A stretch of 15,126 bases of DNA from Thermoflexales bacterium (lineage in GTDB: Bacteria; Chloroflexota; Anaerolineae; Fen-1058), in contig JAFGFO010000259.1 of assembly GCA_016931085.1 (NCBI GenBank), forward strand, positions 1 through 15,126. The letters run 5' to 3'. Positions 6,486-13,554 of this stretch are shown here, in pieces (the stretch's first letter is position 1; each line of letters starts with the position of its first letter). The translations under genes and the position numbers were made by a program. Below the pieces are notes generated by a model. That model did no database searches and had not been told where the DNA came from. It saw nothing but the letters and a program-made list of their open reading frames with translations.

Positions 6486-7231
6486 CCGCGCCAGGGCTCT
6501 TGGCGCTGGCGCAAGCTATGCGCGAGCTGGGACAGGTAAGTGTCCTGGCACCTGACCACAACTGGTCAGCGTCGGGCCACGTCAAGACGCTCGACCGCCC
6601 CCTACGAATAAAAGAGGTGATGCTGGCCGACGGCACGCCAGCGCTAACCAGTGACGGCGCACCCTCGGATTGTGTCTCGCTGGTGCTGCTGGGGTTCTTG
6701 CCGGAAAAGGTTGACATGGTCGTTTCGGGCATCAATCCCAACGCCAACGTCGGCCACGACGTCACCTATTCGGGCACGGTGACGGCCGCCATGGAGGCGG
6801 TGATTGGCGGCGTGCCGGGGGTGGCGGTCTCGCTCGACTCGCCCGACAATCACCTGAGCGCCATCGATTACGCCGCAGCCGCCGGCATCGCCCGGCAGAT
6901 CGTCCAAGCCACCATCGAAAACAGCTTGCCCCACGACGTGTTGTTGAACGTCAATGTCCCCTACTTGCCTCACGACCAGATCAAGGGTTTTCGCATCACG
7001 CGCCAGGGCACGCGCGTATATCGCAGCCGGCTCGACAGCCGCCAGGATCCGCGCGGCAAGCCGTATTATTGGATCGGCGGCGACGCACCCACCAGCATCC
7101 CCGAAAAGGGCACCGACGCTGGCGCGCTGGCTGAAGGCTATGTCTCCATCACGCCTTTACAGCTTGACTTGACTGCCTACAATATCGTGACCAGCTTGGG
7201 CACGTGGGGGCTGGCTGTAGAACATAGTTGA
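6452..7231 (+). CDS. surE: 5'/3'-nucleotidase SurE
   Basis: Metal-dependent phosphatase acting on nucleoside 5'- and 3'-monophosphates in the cytoplasm, linked to stationary-phase survival. The 259-aa product starts with HILVTNDDG (metal ligands D8 and D9). It contains DHNWSASG, the SGINPNANVG and YSGTVTAAMEA signatures, and the C-terminal KGTDAGALAEGYVSITPL that SurE proteins share. Its ATG lies within the 3' part of the truncated arsC copy and has only a poor ribosome site (GGCGAAAG), so expression probably depends on read-through from the pst-phoU operon. The stop overlaps a possible TTG start of the next gene. Co-location fits a phosphate-salvage role. Confidence 0.93.
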   Translation: MHILVTNDDGVTAPGLLALAQAMRELGQVSVLAPDHNWSASGHVKTLDRPLRIKEVMLADGTPALTSDGAPSDCVSLVLLGFLPEKVDMVVSGINPNANVGHDVTYSGTVTAAMEAVIGGVPGVAVSLDSPDNHLSAIDYAAAAGIARQIVQATIENSLPHDVLLNVNVPYLPHDQIKGFRITRQGTRVYRSRLDSRQDPRGKPYYWIGGDAPTSIPEKGTDAGALAEGYVSITPLQLDLTAYNIVTSLGTWGLAVEHS

Positions 7232-7254
7232 TTCTGATTCGGTTGGCTGCCCGT

Positions 7255-9573
7255 ATGAAGCAGATATTTAATCGCCTGTCGACTAGCATCAGCTATACAT
7301 TTGCCGTCGCTGTCTTTGCAGTGCTTGGAGGGCAAGCCTCGGCGGCGTTGGGCTTCCTGTTCATCTTGCTGATCACCGATCTCCCTCCTGAGCGATTCCG
7401 GCTCCACCTGGCGGCCATCACCGGCGGCGTGCTCGTGGCGACCCTGGTTCATTACGTGCTTTTCGGCCTGCTGCGTCCCTGGGGCCGGCGCTGGGAGTTG
7501 GCCGAGCTGCGCAGTCTGAATGATTGGGTTCACGTGGACAAGATCGACCCGGCTATACCCACGGACGAGTTGTCCGAAATCACCGCCACGTTGGAAAATT
7601 TGCGCCTCATCAATTACCGCCTGGCCGGCCTGCTCAGCAGCACGGTGGTGATGGTGGCCGTGGCTTTAGAACTGCCAAGAGGGGGGGCAGCCAGTGCGGC
7701 GCATTTCCTGCTCGGCGGCGCTTTGGCCGTCGCACTCTACGTCATCTTTGTCATGATTGTCACCGAGACGGCCATCCGGCCGGTGTTGAGCCAGGCCCGC
7801 CATATGCTGGCCTCGCGCGGCGACTGGCATGGGCCTGGGCATCAAACGGCGCTGCGTACCAAGTTGAGTCTCTTGGTTGGCCTGACGGCGATCAGCTTGC
7901 TGATGCTTAGCTCGCTGTTTATGTTTCGACCAGGCGCCGCTCACTCACCTGTGACAATTTTGCTGTTCTGCGGCTTGATCATGGGCCTGGTCACCTTCAT
8001 GTCGGCCCTGATTCTTCGCTCTATCTTGCACTCACTGCAAGAAATCGAAGAGAGCGCCGACCGGCTCATCACTGAACAAAGCGCCGAATTGTTTTCTGGC
8101 AGCACTGACCGAGAATTCATCTCTTTTGCGCAGCATTTTTACGGCGCTGCACGGCGAATCATCGAATACCAGGAACAATTGCATGATCTGAACCTGACGC
8201 TGGAGCAGCGCGTGACCGAGCGAACAGCCGAACTGGAAACGCAAACGCAGGCCCTGGCCAGGTCGCAAGAGCGATTGGAAATGGCCTTGCGCGAGACAGC
8301 CGGCTTGTTCGAAGCGGTCCGAGACATCCTGGGCGCCACCCAGTTCGAAGCGGTCTGCTCCAGCTTGCTCGACCATCTCCAAAGGCTGGTCCAGGCTCAC
8401 GCGGCGGTCTTGTACCTGGTCGATCACGACCGTGAGCAGGTCACGTTCAGCATGGTGGATAGCCATCGCGATGTTCGGAGCCCAGATCGCTACGTGGCCT
8501 ACGAGGACTTGAAGCAGGGCATCAGCGGGCAGGTGTTCGAATCAGGCCGGCCGGTTTTGTCGTTGAGCGCGGACGACGGCATCGAGCCAGAAGAAACGCG
8601 AGAACTCCGGCGGCAAAACGGCGTTGGCTCGCTCATCGTCGTGCCCCTTATTTCGAAGCGCGACGCCAGCTCGCCGGCCCCAACCCCCAACGTCATTGGC
8701 ACTGTCACTATTACCAACCGGGCCGGCGAGCGTGTCTTTACGGAGCACGACGTCGATTTGCTCATGGCCCTGGCCACCCAGGCCGCCACAGCCATTGACA
8801 ACGTGCGCTTGACAGGCATGGAGCGCCAGGTGAGAGATGCTGAATTGGATACCGCCCGGCGGCTCCAGACCAGCCTGCTGCCGCCGGGCGCTCCCGACAT
8901 GCCAGGCTTGGAGATGGCCGGCTTGTCGCAGCCGGCGCGCCTGGTGGGCGGCGATTTCTACGACTATTTTGCGTTTGACGCCGATTACCTGGGGATTGCG
9001 ACCGGCGACGTGGCCGGCAAAGGCATGCAAGCGGCCTTGCTGATGGCACTCGTGGCGGGCTTACTGACCACCAGGGTACAGCGTCACACGAGGCCAGATG
9101 CCTTGCTGATGACCTTGAACGCCGAGTTGCATCCGCATACCTTGCGCAGCCGGCTGAATACCGCGTTCAGCTATTTGACCCTGGAGCGGCATGCAGCCAC
9201 CTGGAAACTGTGTGTCGCCAACGCCGGCATGGTCGCGCCCCTGGTACGCCGCGCCGCCGGCAGTGTGGAATGGCTGGAAGTAGGCGGCTTGCCGCTGGGC
9301 CTTGCCGAGGCGGCAAGCTATACCGAGCTGCGCCAGACCTTGAGGACCGGCGACGCGCTGGTCTTGAGCAGCGACGGCATTGTGGAAGCGATGAACGCCG
9401 CCGGCGAGCTGTATGGCTTTGAGCGCCTGGCCGCGCGCCTGGCGGAGGCCCCCAGCGGGGCAGACGCAGCGGAGTTGCAAGAATGGATCATGTCGGGCGT
9501 GCGCGCCTTTGTCGGCGCCGCCGAAGCGAGCGACGACCTGACGCTGGTGGTGATTGTCATGCTGCCGCTCTGA
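7255..9573 (+). CDS. Membrane-bound GAF-SpoIIE (PP2C/RsbU-type) serine phosphatase
   Basis: A 772-aa signalling phosphatase. The N-terminal ~260 residues hold about six membrane segments in three pairs. A HAMP/coiled-coil stretch follows (about 260-345, with the repeat LEQRVTERTAELETQTQAL), then a GAF sensor domain (about 350-515) and a C-terminal SpoIIE/PP2C domain (about 530-772). Metal-binding catalytic motifs are intact: GGDFYDY (D567), GDVAGKG (D585), SSDGIVEAMN and ASDDLTL (D760, D761). Enzymes of this class usually dephosphorylate anti-anti-sigma factors; no anti-sigma kinase or STAS partner is nearby, so the substrate is unknown. The ATG at 7255 is chosen; a TTG at 7228 overlapping the surE stop would add 9 residues, and neither has a good ribosome site. 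Confidence 0.9.
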   Translation: MKQIFNRLSTSISYTFAVAVFAVLGGQASAALGFLFILLITDLPPERFRLHLAAITGGVLVATLVHYVLFGLLRPWGRRWELAELRSLNDWVHVDKIDPAIPTDELSEITATLENLRLINYRLAGLLSSTVVMVAVALELPRGGAASAAHFLLGGALAVALYVIFVMIVTETAIRPVLSQARHMLASRGDWHGPGHQTALRTKLSLLVGLTAISLLMLSSLFMFRPGAAHSPVTILLFCGLIMGLVTFMSALILRSILHSLQEIEESADRLITEQSAELFSGSTDREFISFAQHFYGAARRIIEYQEQLHDLNLTLEQRVTERTAELETQTQALARSQERLEMALRETAGLFEAVRDILGATQFEAVCSSLLDHLQRLVQAHAAVLYLVDHDREQVTFSMVDSHRDVRSPDRYVAYEDLKQGISGQVFESGRPVLSLSADDGIEPEETRELRRQNGVGSLIVVPLISKRDASSPAPTPNVIGTVTITNRAGERVFTEHDVDLLMALATQAATAIDNVRLTGMERQVRDAELDTARRLQTSLLPPGAPDMPGLEMAGLSQPARLVGGDFYDYFAFDADYLGIATGDVAGKGMQAALLMALVAGLLTTRVQRHTRPDALLMTLNAELHPHTLRSRLNTAFSYLTLERHAATWKLCVANAGMVAPLVRRAAGSVEWLEVGGLPLGLAEAASYTELRQTLRTGDALVLSSDGIVEAMNAAGELYGFERLAARLAEAPSGADAAELQEWIMSGVRAFVGAAEASDDLTLVVIVMLPL

Positions 9574-9663
9574 TCATTCGCTGTTGCATCGTGCCCAGGT
9601 ACAGGCCACCGAATTGGTCGCCGGTCCGATGACAGGTAAGGTAAGAGCTGATTGAACAAGGCT

Positions 9664-10461
9664 ATGAAAATTCTCGCCCTCCTCAGCAGTTATCGAAAAA
9701 AAGGCAACACCGCCCGCATCGTGCAGATGATTGAAGGTCACATGAAGGCGATCGCGGCCCGCCAGCACGAAGCGCTCGATTTCGAGATACTTTACCTGAG
9801 CGACATGGATATACGACCTTGCGGGGGGTGCCGGAGCTGTTTCGATCGCGGCGAAGACTTGTGCCCTCTGAAGGATGAGCTGCCGGCCATCCGGGCCAAG
9901 ATGGACGCCGCCGACGGCTTGATCCTGGCCAGCCCGGTCTATATGGATGATGTGAACGGCGTCGCCAAGAATTGGATAGATCGCCTGGCCCACGTCAGCC
10001 ATCGCCCGGCGTTTGGCGGCAAGTGCGCTTACCCGCTCGCCACAGTGGGCGGCAGCTCGACCAGCCACGCCCTGCGCACCATGAACGCGGCATTACTCGT
10101 CTGGGGCTTTCACCTGGTGGGACAGGCAGGTTACAAGATGGGCGCGTTGATGGAGCAGGCCGTGCTGGAGGGCCGCTTTCAAAAAGAAACGGCTCGTGTC
10201 GCTGAGCAGTTATTTCGCGCTGTCTCTGAACGGCAAGCTCTGCGACCTGCTTTCGTGTCCCTGGTTGCGTTCAAAATTCAGCAGCTGGCCTGGCAGCGCG
10301 AGTCGCCGGGATCGTATGATTACGACTATTGGCAAAAGCAGGGCTGGCTCGCGCCGCCCAACAGGCTGCCCTCCAGGAAATGGCGCGCGTGTGCAAGCGG
10401 GAGCTGCGCCTGCTCGAGCCGCTGGAAAAGTAGCCCGGCTTTTACGCCGGACGCTTGTTGA
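9664..10461 (+). CDS. Iron-sulfur flavoprotein / NAD(P)H-dependent FMN reductase, C-terminus frameshifted
   Basis: Flavodoxin-fold oxidoreductase predicted to bind FMN and a 4Fe-4S cluster. It begins MKILALLSSYRKKGNTA (FMN phosphate-binding loop). Cysteines C53, C56, C59 and C67 form CX2CX2CX7C, the compact motif of the Isf family. LILASPVYMDDVNGVAKNW is the second flavin-binding loop. A TTG 12 nt upstream is an alternative start; neither has a strong ribosome site. After WQKQGWLAPP (near 10358) the frame yields a Cys/Ser/Arg-rich tail ending at 10461 that looks non-native. One frame over, a helical and charge-balanced continuation appears, so a one-base loss in the GCCGCCC run around 10351-10359 is likely. 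Electron donor and partner are unknown. Confidence 0.78.
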   Translation: MKILALLSSYRKKGNTARIVQMIEGHMKAIAARQHEALDFEILYLSDMDIRPCGGCRSCFDRGEDLCPLKDELPAIRAKMDAADGLILASPVYMDDVNGVAKNWIDRLAHVSHRPAFGGKCAYPLATVGGSSTSHALRTMNAALLVWGFHLVGQAGYKMGALMEQAVLEGRFQKETARVAEQLFRAVSERQALRPAFVSLVAFKIQQLAWQRESPGSYDYDYWQKQGWLAPPNRLPSRKWRACASGSCACSSRWKSSPAFTPDAC

Positions 10462-10586
10462 CGTTCATGGTCGATGGCATGCGCCCCATTCCCAGGGCGA
10501 TCTTGGATGAGCTGCCCTTGCAGTACACGTGTGAATGGGACACGATGCTGGGTGTCTTTTCTTATGTGCGTGCCAGAAAAAATTGA
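10359..10586 (+). pseudogene. Displaced C-terminal coding sequence of the flavoprotein
   Basis: From 10359, one frame away from the flavoprotein reading frame, the sequence encodes QQAALQEMARVCKRELRLLE and PLEK and then meets TAG at 10431-10433. Beyond that amber codon the same frame stays open for 50 codons (including GFYAGRLLTFMVDGMRPIP and QYTCEWDTMLGVF) to TGA at 10584-10586. Both pieces have native-looking composition. A parental protein of about 307 residues interrupted by one frameshift and one nonsense codon explains this best. Alternatively the native protein ended at 10433 and the second piece belongs to another lost gene. Confidence 0.5.
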
Positions 10587-10604
10587 CGAGATAGCGGCGA
10601 GCAA

Positions 10605-10961
10605 TTGGCGGTGATGAGCCAGGTCGAGCAAAACGTGCTTTCCTTGGATGACACGCTGGACGCCTGGCTGCCTCTCCCCTATGCCGACACGGTAACGCTG
10701 AGAATGTTGCTGAACCATACCAGCGGCATTCCCGATTACACCCAAGAGGCATGGTTCCTAGCACGGTATATGGGGCTGCCGTCAAAGCAGTGGCGCGCGG
10801 ATGAGCTGGTCAGTGTGATCGCCGGCAGGCCGCTCGAATTCGCACCCGGTTCACGGCACAAATATTCGAACTCGAATTACGTGCTGCTCGGCCTGATCCT
10901 GGAAAAAGTGACGGGCAAGTCCTATGGGGTGCTGCTGCGCGTTATCTTTCACTTTTTGTGA
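10605..10961 (+). pseudogene. Serine beta-lactamase/class C esterase fragment, truncated at both ends
   Basis: The reading frame encodes LSLDDTLDAWLP, LRMLLNHTSGIPDY, RPLEFAPGSRHKYSNSNY and LLGLILEKVTGKSYG. These are the middle blocks of the Beta-lactamase (PF00144) family, with the catalytic Tyr in YSN. The upstream block with the nucleophile motif SxxK is missing: homology starts abruptly at about 10605. Downstream, homology stops after GKSYG and a stop follows 10 codons later, where the TTGAGAC repeats begin. Fewer than a third of the usual residues remain, so no activity is expected. TTG (10605) or ATG (10614) could still start a peptide. Confidence 0.75.
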
Positions 10962-11065
10962 GACGGCCTGTGACACATTGAGACGGATTGAGATAGTGTC
11001 TTGAGACGTTTCAAGTTGCCGGCGAATCCCCCAGCGCGTGAGACACATTCAGACGGATTGAGACG
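10958..11065. repeat. TTGAGAC-type repeat cluster with a 22-bp direct repeat
   Basis: GACACATT(G/C)AGACGGATTGAGA occurs at 10972-10993 and 11042-11063 (21 of 22 identical, 70-bp period). Further (T/G)TGAGAC-like units lie at about 10958, 10978, 10988, 11001, 11039, 11049 and 11058, often 10 bp apart. The cluster begins exactly where the beta-lactamase fragment ends, so it may mark a recombination or insertion scar. The gene-poor stretch 10962-11304 holds this cluster, an inverted repeat CCTGGAATT/AATTCCAGG (11066-11074 and 11104-11112) and a possible small ORF. Confidence 0.55.
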
Positions 11066-11198
11066 CCTGGAATTGTCCAGATCGCTCCGCCTCCCAGCGT
11101 GCAAATTCCAGGAAGAACTGGGCGGCACGGCCGGATTCGCTCTCTTGAAACTCTCTGCAGGCCACATGGCACAGCGGAACCCAGGCCCAGGAAAACAT
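11049..11198 (-). CDS. Possible 49-aa small protein
   Basis: An ATG at 11198 on the minus strand is preceded by a good ribosome site (AAGGTGGAGG, 6 nt spacing). It opens 49 codons ending at TGA 11049-11051. The product begins MFSWAWVPLCHVACREFQES and continues with GRAAQFFLEFARWEAERS, which has the composition of a real amphipathic helical protein rather than a shadow frame. The stop codon depends on the single base that differs between the two 22-bp repeat copies. It could be an intact small gene or the remnant of a longer one. No family recognised. Confidence 0.35.
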   Translation of the reverse strand: MFSWAWVPLCHVACREFQESESGRAAQFFLEFARWEAERSGQFQASQSV

Positions 11199-11278
11199 CT
11201 TGCACCTCCACCTTTACCCTGACCGCGTCCGGGTCAAGCCTATATTGGCACGCTAAATCCGCCATTCACCCGGAATAG

Positions 11279-11299
11279 GTTGTAAATTTTGTTTGCAAC
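11279..11299 (-). terminator. Weak hairpin downstream of ohyA
   Basis: GTTGTAAA (11279-11286) pairs with TTTGCAAC (11292-11299) with one mismatched or wobble position, 5 nt past the ohyA stop. The stem is AT-rich and no T-run follows on the minus strand, so termination would be inefficient. Confidence 0.25.
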
Positions 11300-11304
11300 T
11301 TGAT

Positions 11305-13122
11305 TTACTGCGCGTCCGTGTCTTGCGGGAATTTTGGGTGTAGAACCGATTCCTTCCCAGGTACACTTTGGTCACGCCCGGTATAGCGGGTGTAATAGGG
11401 CGGGATTGAGTTTAGATAATTCAGGATCATCTTTCTTATCTTGTTCAGCTTGAAGGGGTTTATTTTCGGAAGATCCGCCTCGGTAAACTTGCCCTTGATC
11501 CCGGCGTTCTTTTTCGTGCTCTCAACGAGATGACGGATATCGTATCTCGAGGGGTATACCTCAAGGATGTCCTTGTCAAGTTTCGTCAGTTTATAGACCG
11601 CCTCCATCGCTGTGCGCACTGACGTTTCGACGGTAAACACCGCATCGTCCTGAACCTCGACAAATTGACCGAGAAAGCCCAGGTTGGTGCAGCCCTCCGG
11701 CACAACGAGCGGGCGATCCGTAACTTGGCGTGGCATAAACTCGGCATTGATATAAGGCATCATGCAGGTGGAAACGTAGGTGTGCGCCAGAAGCTCATCC
11801 TTCATGTCAAGGAGCCCAAGATGATAGAGAAATTCGGTCATGATTTCATTGCCAGTGCACTCAAACATCGGTTTCTTGATGTAATCCCCGATGTTTTCCC
11901 CGGATAGGCCATTGCCCCAAAACACCTCTTCATCATCCGCCTGGTCAGGGAAAAACGGTTTGTGGTGCAGGATAAAGCCCAGCTCCCAGGCCGAGTCTTT
12001 GATCGAGATCGCTCCGCCGGTGCCCGCCACGCTCCCCGTCAACTCTTCCAGTCTCTGGATGAATTGAGGGTAACCCTTGATCGTGGGGAAGAACGATATC
12101 CATTTCGTTTGATCAATATCACTGATGAACTTTTCCGGGTGGCCGAATTTTTCATGCTTCTTCGCCAGCTTTTCCCAGAGCGTGAACACGCCGCGATCTT
12201 CCGTAGACCGGTCGACAAGCGCGACGGTGATGTTGTCGCCGAACGTGGAATTTTGGGTTAGCGAACCATTGGTGACAAAGACCAGATCGGTTTCTGCTAC
12301 GGAAATGGTGAGGTCTTTGCCATCCTGTCGCGCACGAATGCCATGTACCGTGTTGCAGGCCGCATCCAGGTCTAAATCCGTCACCGAACAGCCGGTAACG
12401 ATTTTTACTCCTTTTCCGATAAGCCACAGTTCAAGTGGCTTGATCATCGCATCATACTCGTTGTATTTGGTGTGAAGAATGCCCTCCAGGTATTCGATGC
12501 GAGAAGCTAAGCTGAACCGAAGTAAATACCGCCGCATTTCCATCACGCTATGGTGAGGCCTGAAGGCCAGCATGGTGTGTAAACACAGCCAAAAGTTGCT
12601 TTCGAAAAAAGCGGCGGAATTCTTGCCAAAAAAGTCTTCGATCGTCAAGTCCTCCAGGTCTTTTTCTGGAGTCGCCAACAGACGCTGAAGATCGCCCTGG
12701 ACTTTCTGAGGCAGTTTCATATCGTGGATGTTGCTGACAATATGGCCTCGTTTCACAAGAGCCCGGCTCTCCGAATGGATCGGCTCATCCTTGTTGAAAT
12801 CGACCACATCATCGAGCACGGTTCGACCTGGATTTTCCAAGGAGGGCAGTTTGCTGCACAAATACCACAGGCATTCCATATCGGCTTCCAATTCACGCTC
12901 GCCTCGGCAGAGGTAGCCGGATTTGCCCCGGACCCCATCCATCGCGCCGCCGACGTCGGAATGCTTCTCGAGGATGGTGATGTTTTCCCCGGGCATCCCG
13001 GCGTCACCCGCGAGAAAAGCCGCCGCCGCGAGACCGGCGATTCCACCGCCCACAATATAGGCCTTGCGGCGCTCAATGCCTTCGGGTCTGAGGGCGTGAT
13101 ACATAGTTTTGTAGATGTTCAT
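11305..13122 (-). CDS. ohyA: Oleate hydratase (myosin-cross-reactive antigen family)
   Basis: FAD-dependent enzyme that adds water to the cis-9 double bond of oleate and related fatty acids, giving 10-hydroxystearate. The start at 13122 has AAAGGA 8 nt upstream; an ATG at 13137 would add five residues containing that ribosome site. The 605-aa product carries the FAD-binding GGGIAGLAAAAF (from residue 25), RGERELEADMECLWYL (with the acidic residue of the active-site loop), ILHTKYNEYDAMIKPL, FVTNGSLTQNSTFGDN and TYVSTCMMPYINAEFMPR. These are the conserved blocks of the MCRA family (PF06100), and the length is typical. Composition is less GC-rich than the pst region, suggesting acquisition by transfer. 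It follows a small frameshifted gene by 18 nt and is divergent from a TetR gene that probably represses it. Confidence 0.95.
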   Translation of the reverse strand: MNIYKTMYHALRPEGIERRKAYIVGGGIAGLAAAAFLAGDAGMPGENITILEKHSDVGGAMDGVRGKSGYLCRGERELEADMECLWYLCSKLPSLENPGRTVLDDVVDFNKDEPIHSESRALVKRGHIVSNIHDMKLPQKVQGDLQRLLATPEKDLEDLTIEDFFGKNSAAFFESNFWLCLHTMLAFRPHHSVMEMRRYLLRFSLASRIEYLEGILHTKYNEYDAMIKPLELWLIGKGVKIVTGCSVTDLDLDAACNTVHGIRARQDGKDLTISVAETDLVFVTNGSLTQNSTFGDNITVALVDRSTEDRGVFTLWEKLAKKHEKFGHPEKFISDIDQTKWISFFPTIKGYPQFIQRLEELTGSVAGTGGAISIKDSAWELGFILHHKPFFPDQADDEEVFWGNGLSGENIGDYIKKPMFECTGNEIMTEFLYHLGLLDMKDELLAHTYVSTCMMPYINAEFMPRQVTDRPLVVPEGCTNLGFLGQFVEVQDDAVFTVETSVRTAMEAVYKLTKLDKDILEVYPSRYDIRHLVESTKKNAGIKGKFTEADLPKINPFKLNKIRKMILNYLNSIPPYYTRYTGRDQSVPGKESVLHPKFPQDTDAQ

Positions 13123-13140
13123 TTTTTTTCCTTTCATCCC

Positions 13141-13400
13141 TTACTTGGACCGGATCAAAAGCTCGCCCAGCTTGGTTTTTGCAACAGCTTCGATCTTTCC
13201 TTCACAACGGCTTTGCCAGGCAATTCACTCATCGGAGAGGAAACAACCACCTCGTAGGTGTTATTCAGCGTGGTCATTTCCTTGTTGGGCGTTGCAATTG
13301 CCACAGGCATAGCTGCGCCGGATGATTGGCGAATGCACCGCACGGAGGCATCAATGCCTAAAAGGCGACACCTTTCAGCATAACACAACGCTGTATCCAA
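13141..13400 (-). pseudogene. Small frameshifted gene upstream of ohyA
   Basis: A TTG at 13400 with AAAAGGAG 7 nt upstream opens a frame encoding LDTALCYAERCRLLGIDASV and NNTYEVVVSSPMSELPGKAV before ending at 13155. One frame over, the sequence encodes EGKIEAVAKTKLGELLIRSK and stops with TAA at 13141-13143, 18 nt before ohyA. Both parts look native and join near 13190-13215, so a single indel has split one gene of about 85 codons. The TYEVVVSSPM...G...EGKIEAV...LGE pattern recalls small beta-barrel domains seen next to some FAD reductases, but I cannot assign a family. It would share the ohyA promoter. Confidence 0.5.
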
Positions 13401-13432
13401 GACCAATCTCCTTTTATCAGTACAAAGAATCC

Positions 13433-13522
13433 TAATTGACATTTGTTCAATAATGAGTATACTACACTCAAGTTGACCTGGCAAGGTACAGAAAAGTGTT
13501 GATTGTTTCTTAATTGACATTT
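13433..13522. repeat. 12-bp direct repeat in the tetR-ohyA intergenic region
   Basis: TAATTGACATTT occurs at 13433-13444 and 13511-13522, 78 bp apart. The first copy contains the -35 box (TTGACA) of the tetR promoter. The second has no -10 partner at a proper distance, so it is either a second regulator site or a duplicated promoter element. Confidence 0.5.
13436..13484. promoter_or_regulatory. Overlapping divergent promoters and TetR operator candidate
   Basis: Plus strand (tetR): TTGACA (13436-13441), 16-bp spacer, TATACT (13458-13463). Minus strand (ohyA operon): TTGCCA (13484-13479), 17-bp spacer, TATACT (13461-13456). The two -10 boxes share the self-complementary AGTATACT (13456-13463). 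A 17-bp imperfect palindrome, TGAGTATACTACACTCA (13454-13470; 7 of 8 half-site positions match), covers both -10 boxes. This is where a TetR-family dimer would block both promoters at once. Both promoters are close to sigma-70 consensus. Confidence 0.68.
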
Positions 13523-13554
13523 ACCTGCCGGGTGTTTCCGAAAAGGAGCAAGTT

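Noticed and set aside
9614..9636. Terminator after the SpoIIE-type phosphatase (GGCCACC/GGTCGCC)
   Set aside because: Short stem with a mismatch and no T-run; not convincing.
9574..10068. Minus-strand open frame opposite the flavoprotein gene
   Set aside because: Shadow of the Cys-motif region; no independent support.
12724..13257. Plus-strand open frame of 177 codons opposite ohyA and the small upstream gene
   Set aside because: No ribosome site or motif; the minus strand encodes the conserved FAD-binding domain here.
13511..13545. Second tetR promoter using the TTGACA at 13514
   Set aside because: No -10-like hexamer at 15-19 bp spacing (sequence there is GC-rich); treated as a repeat only.
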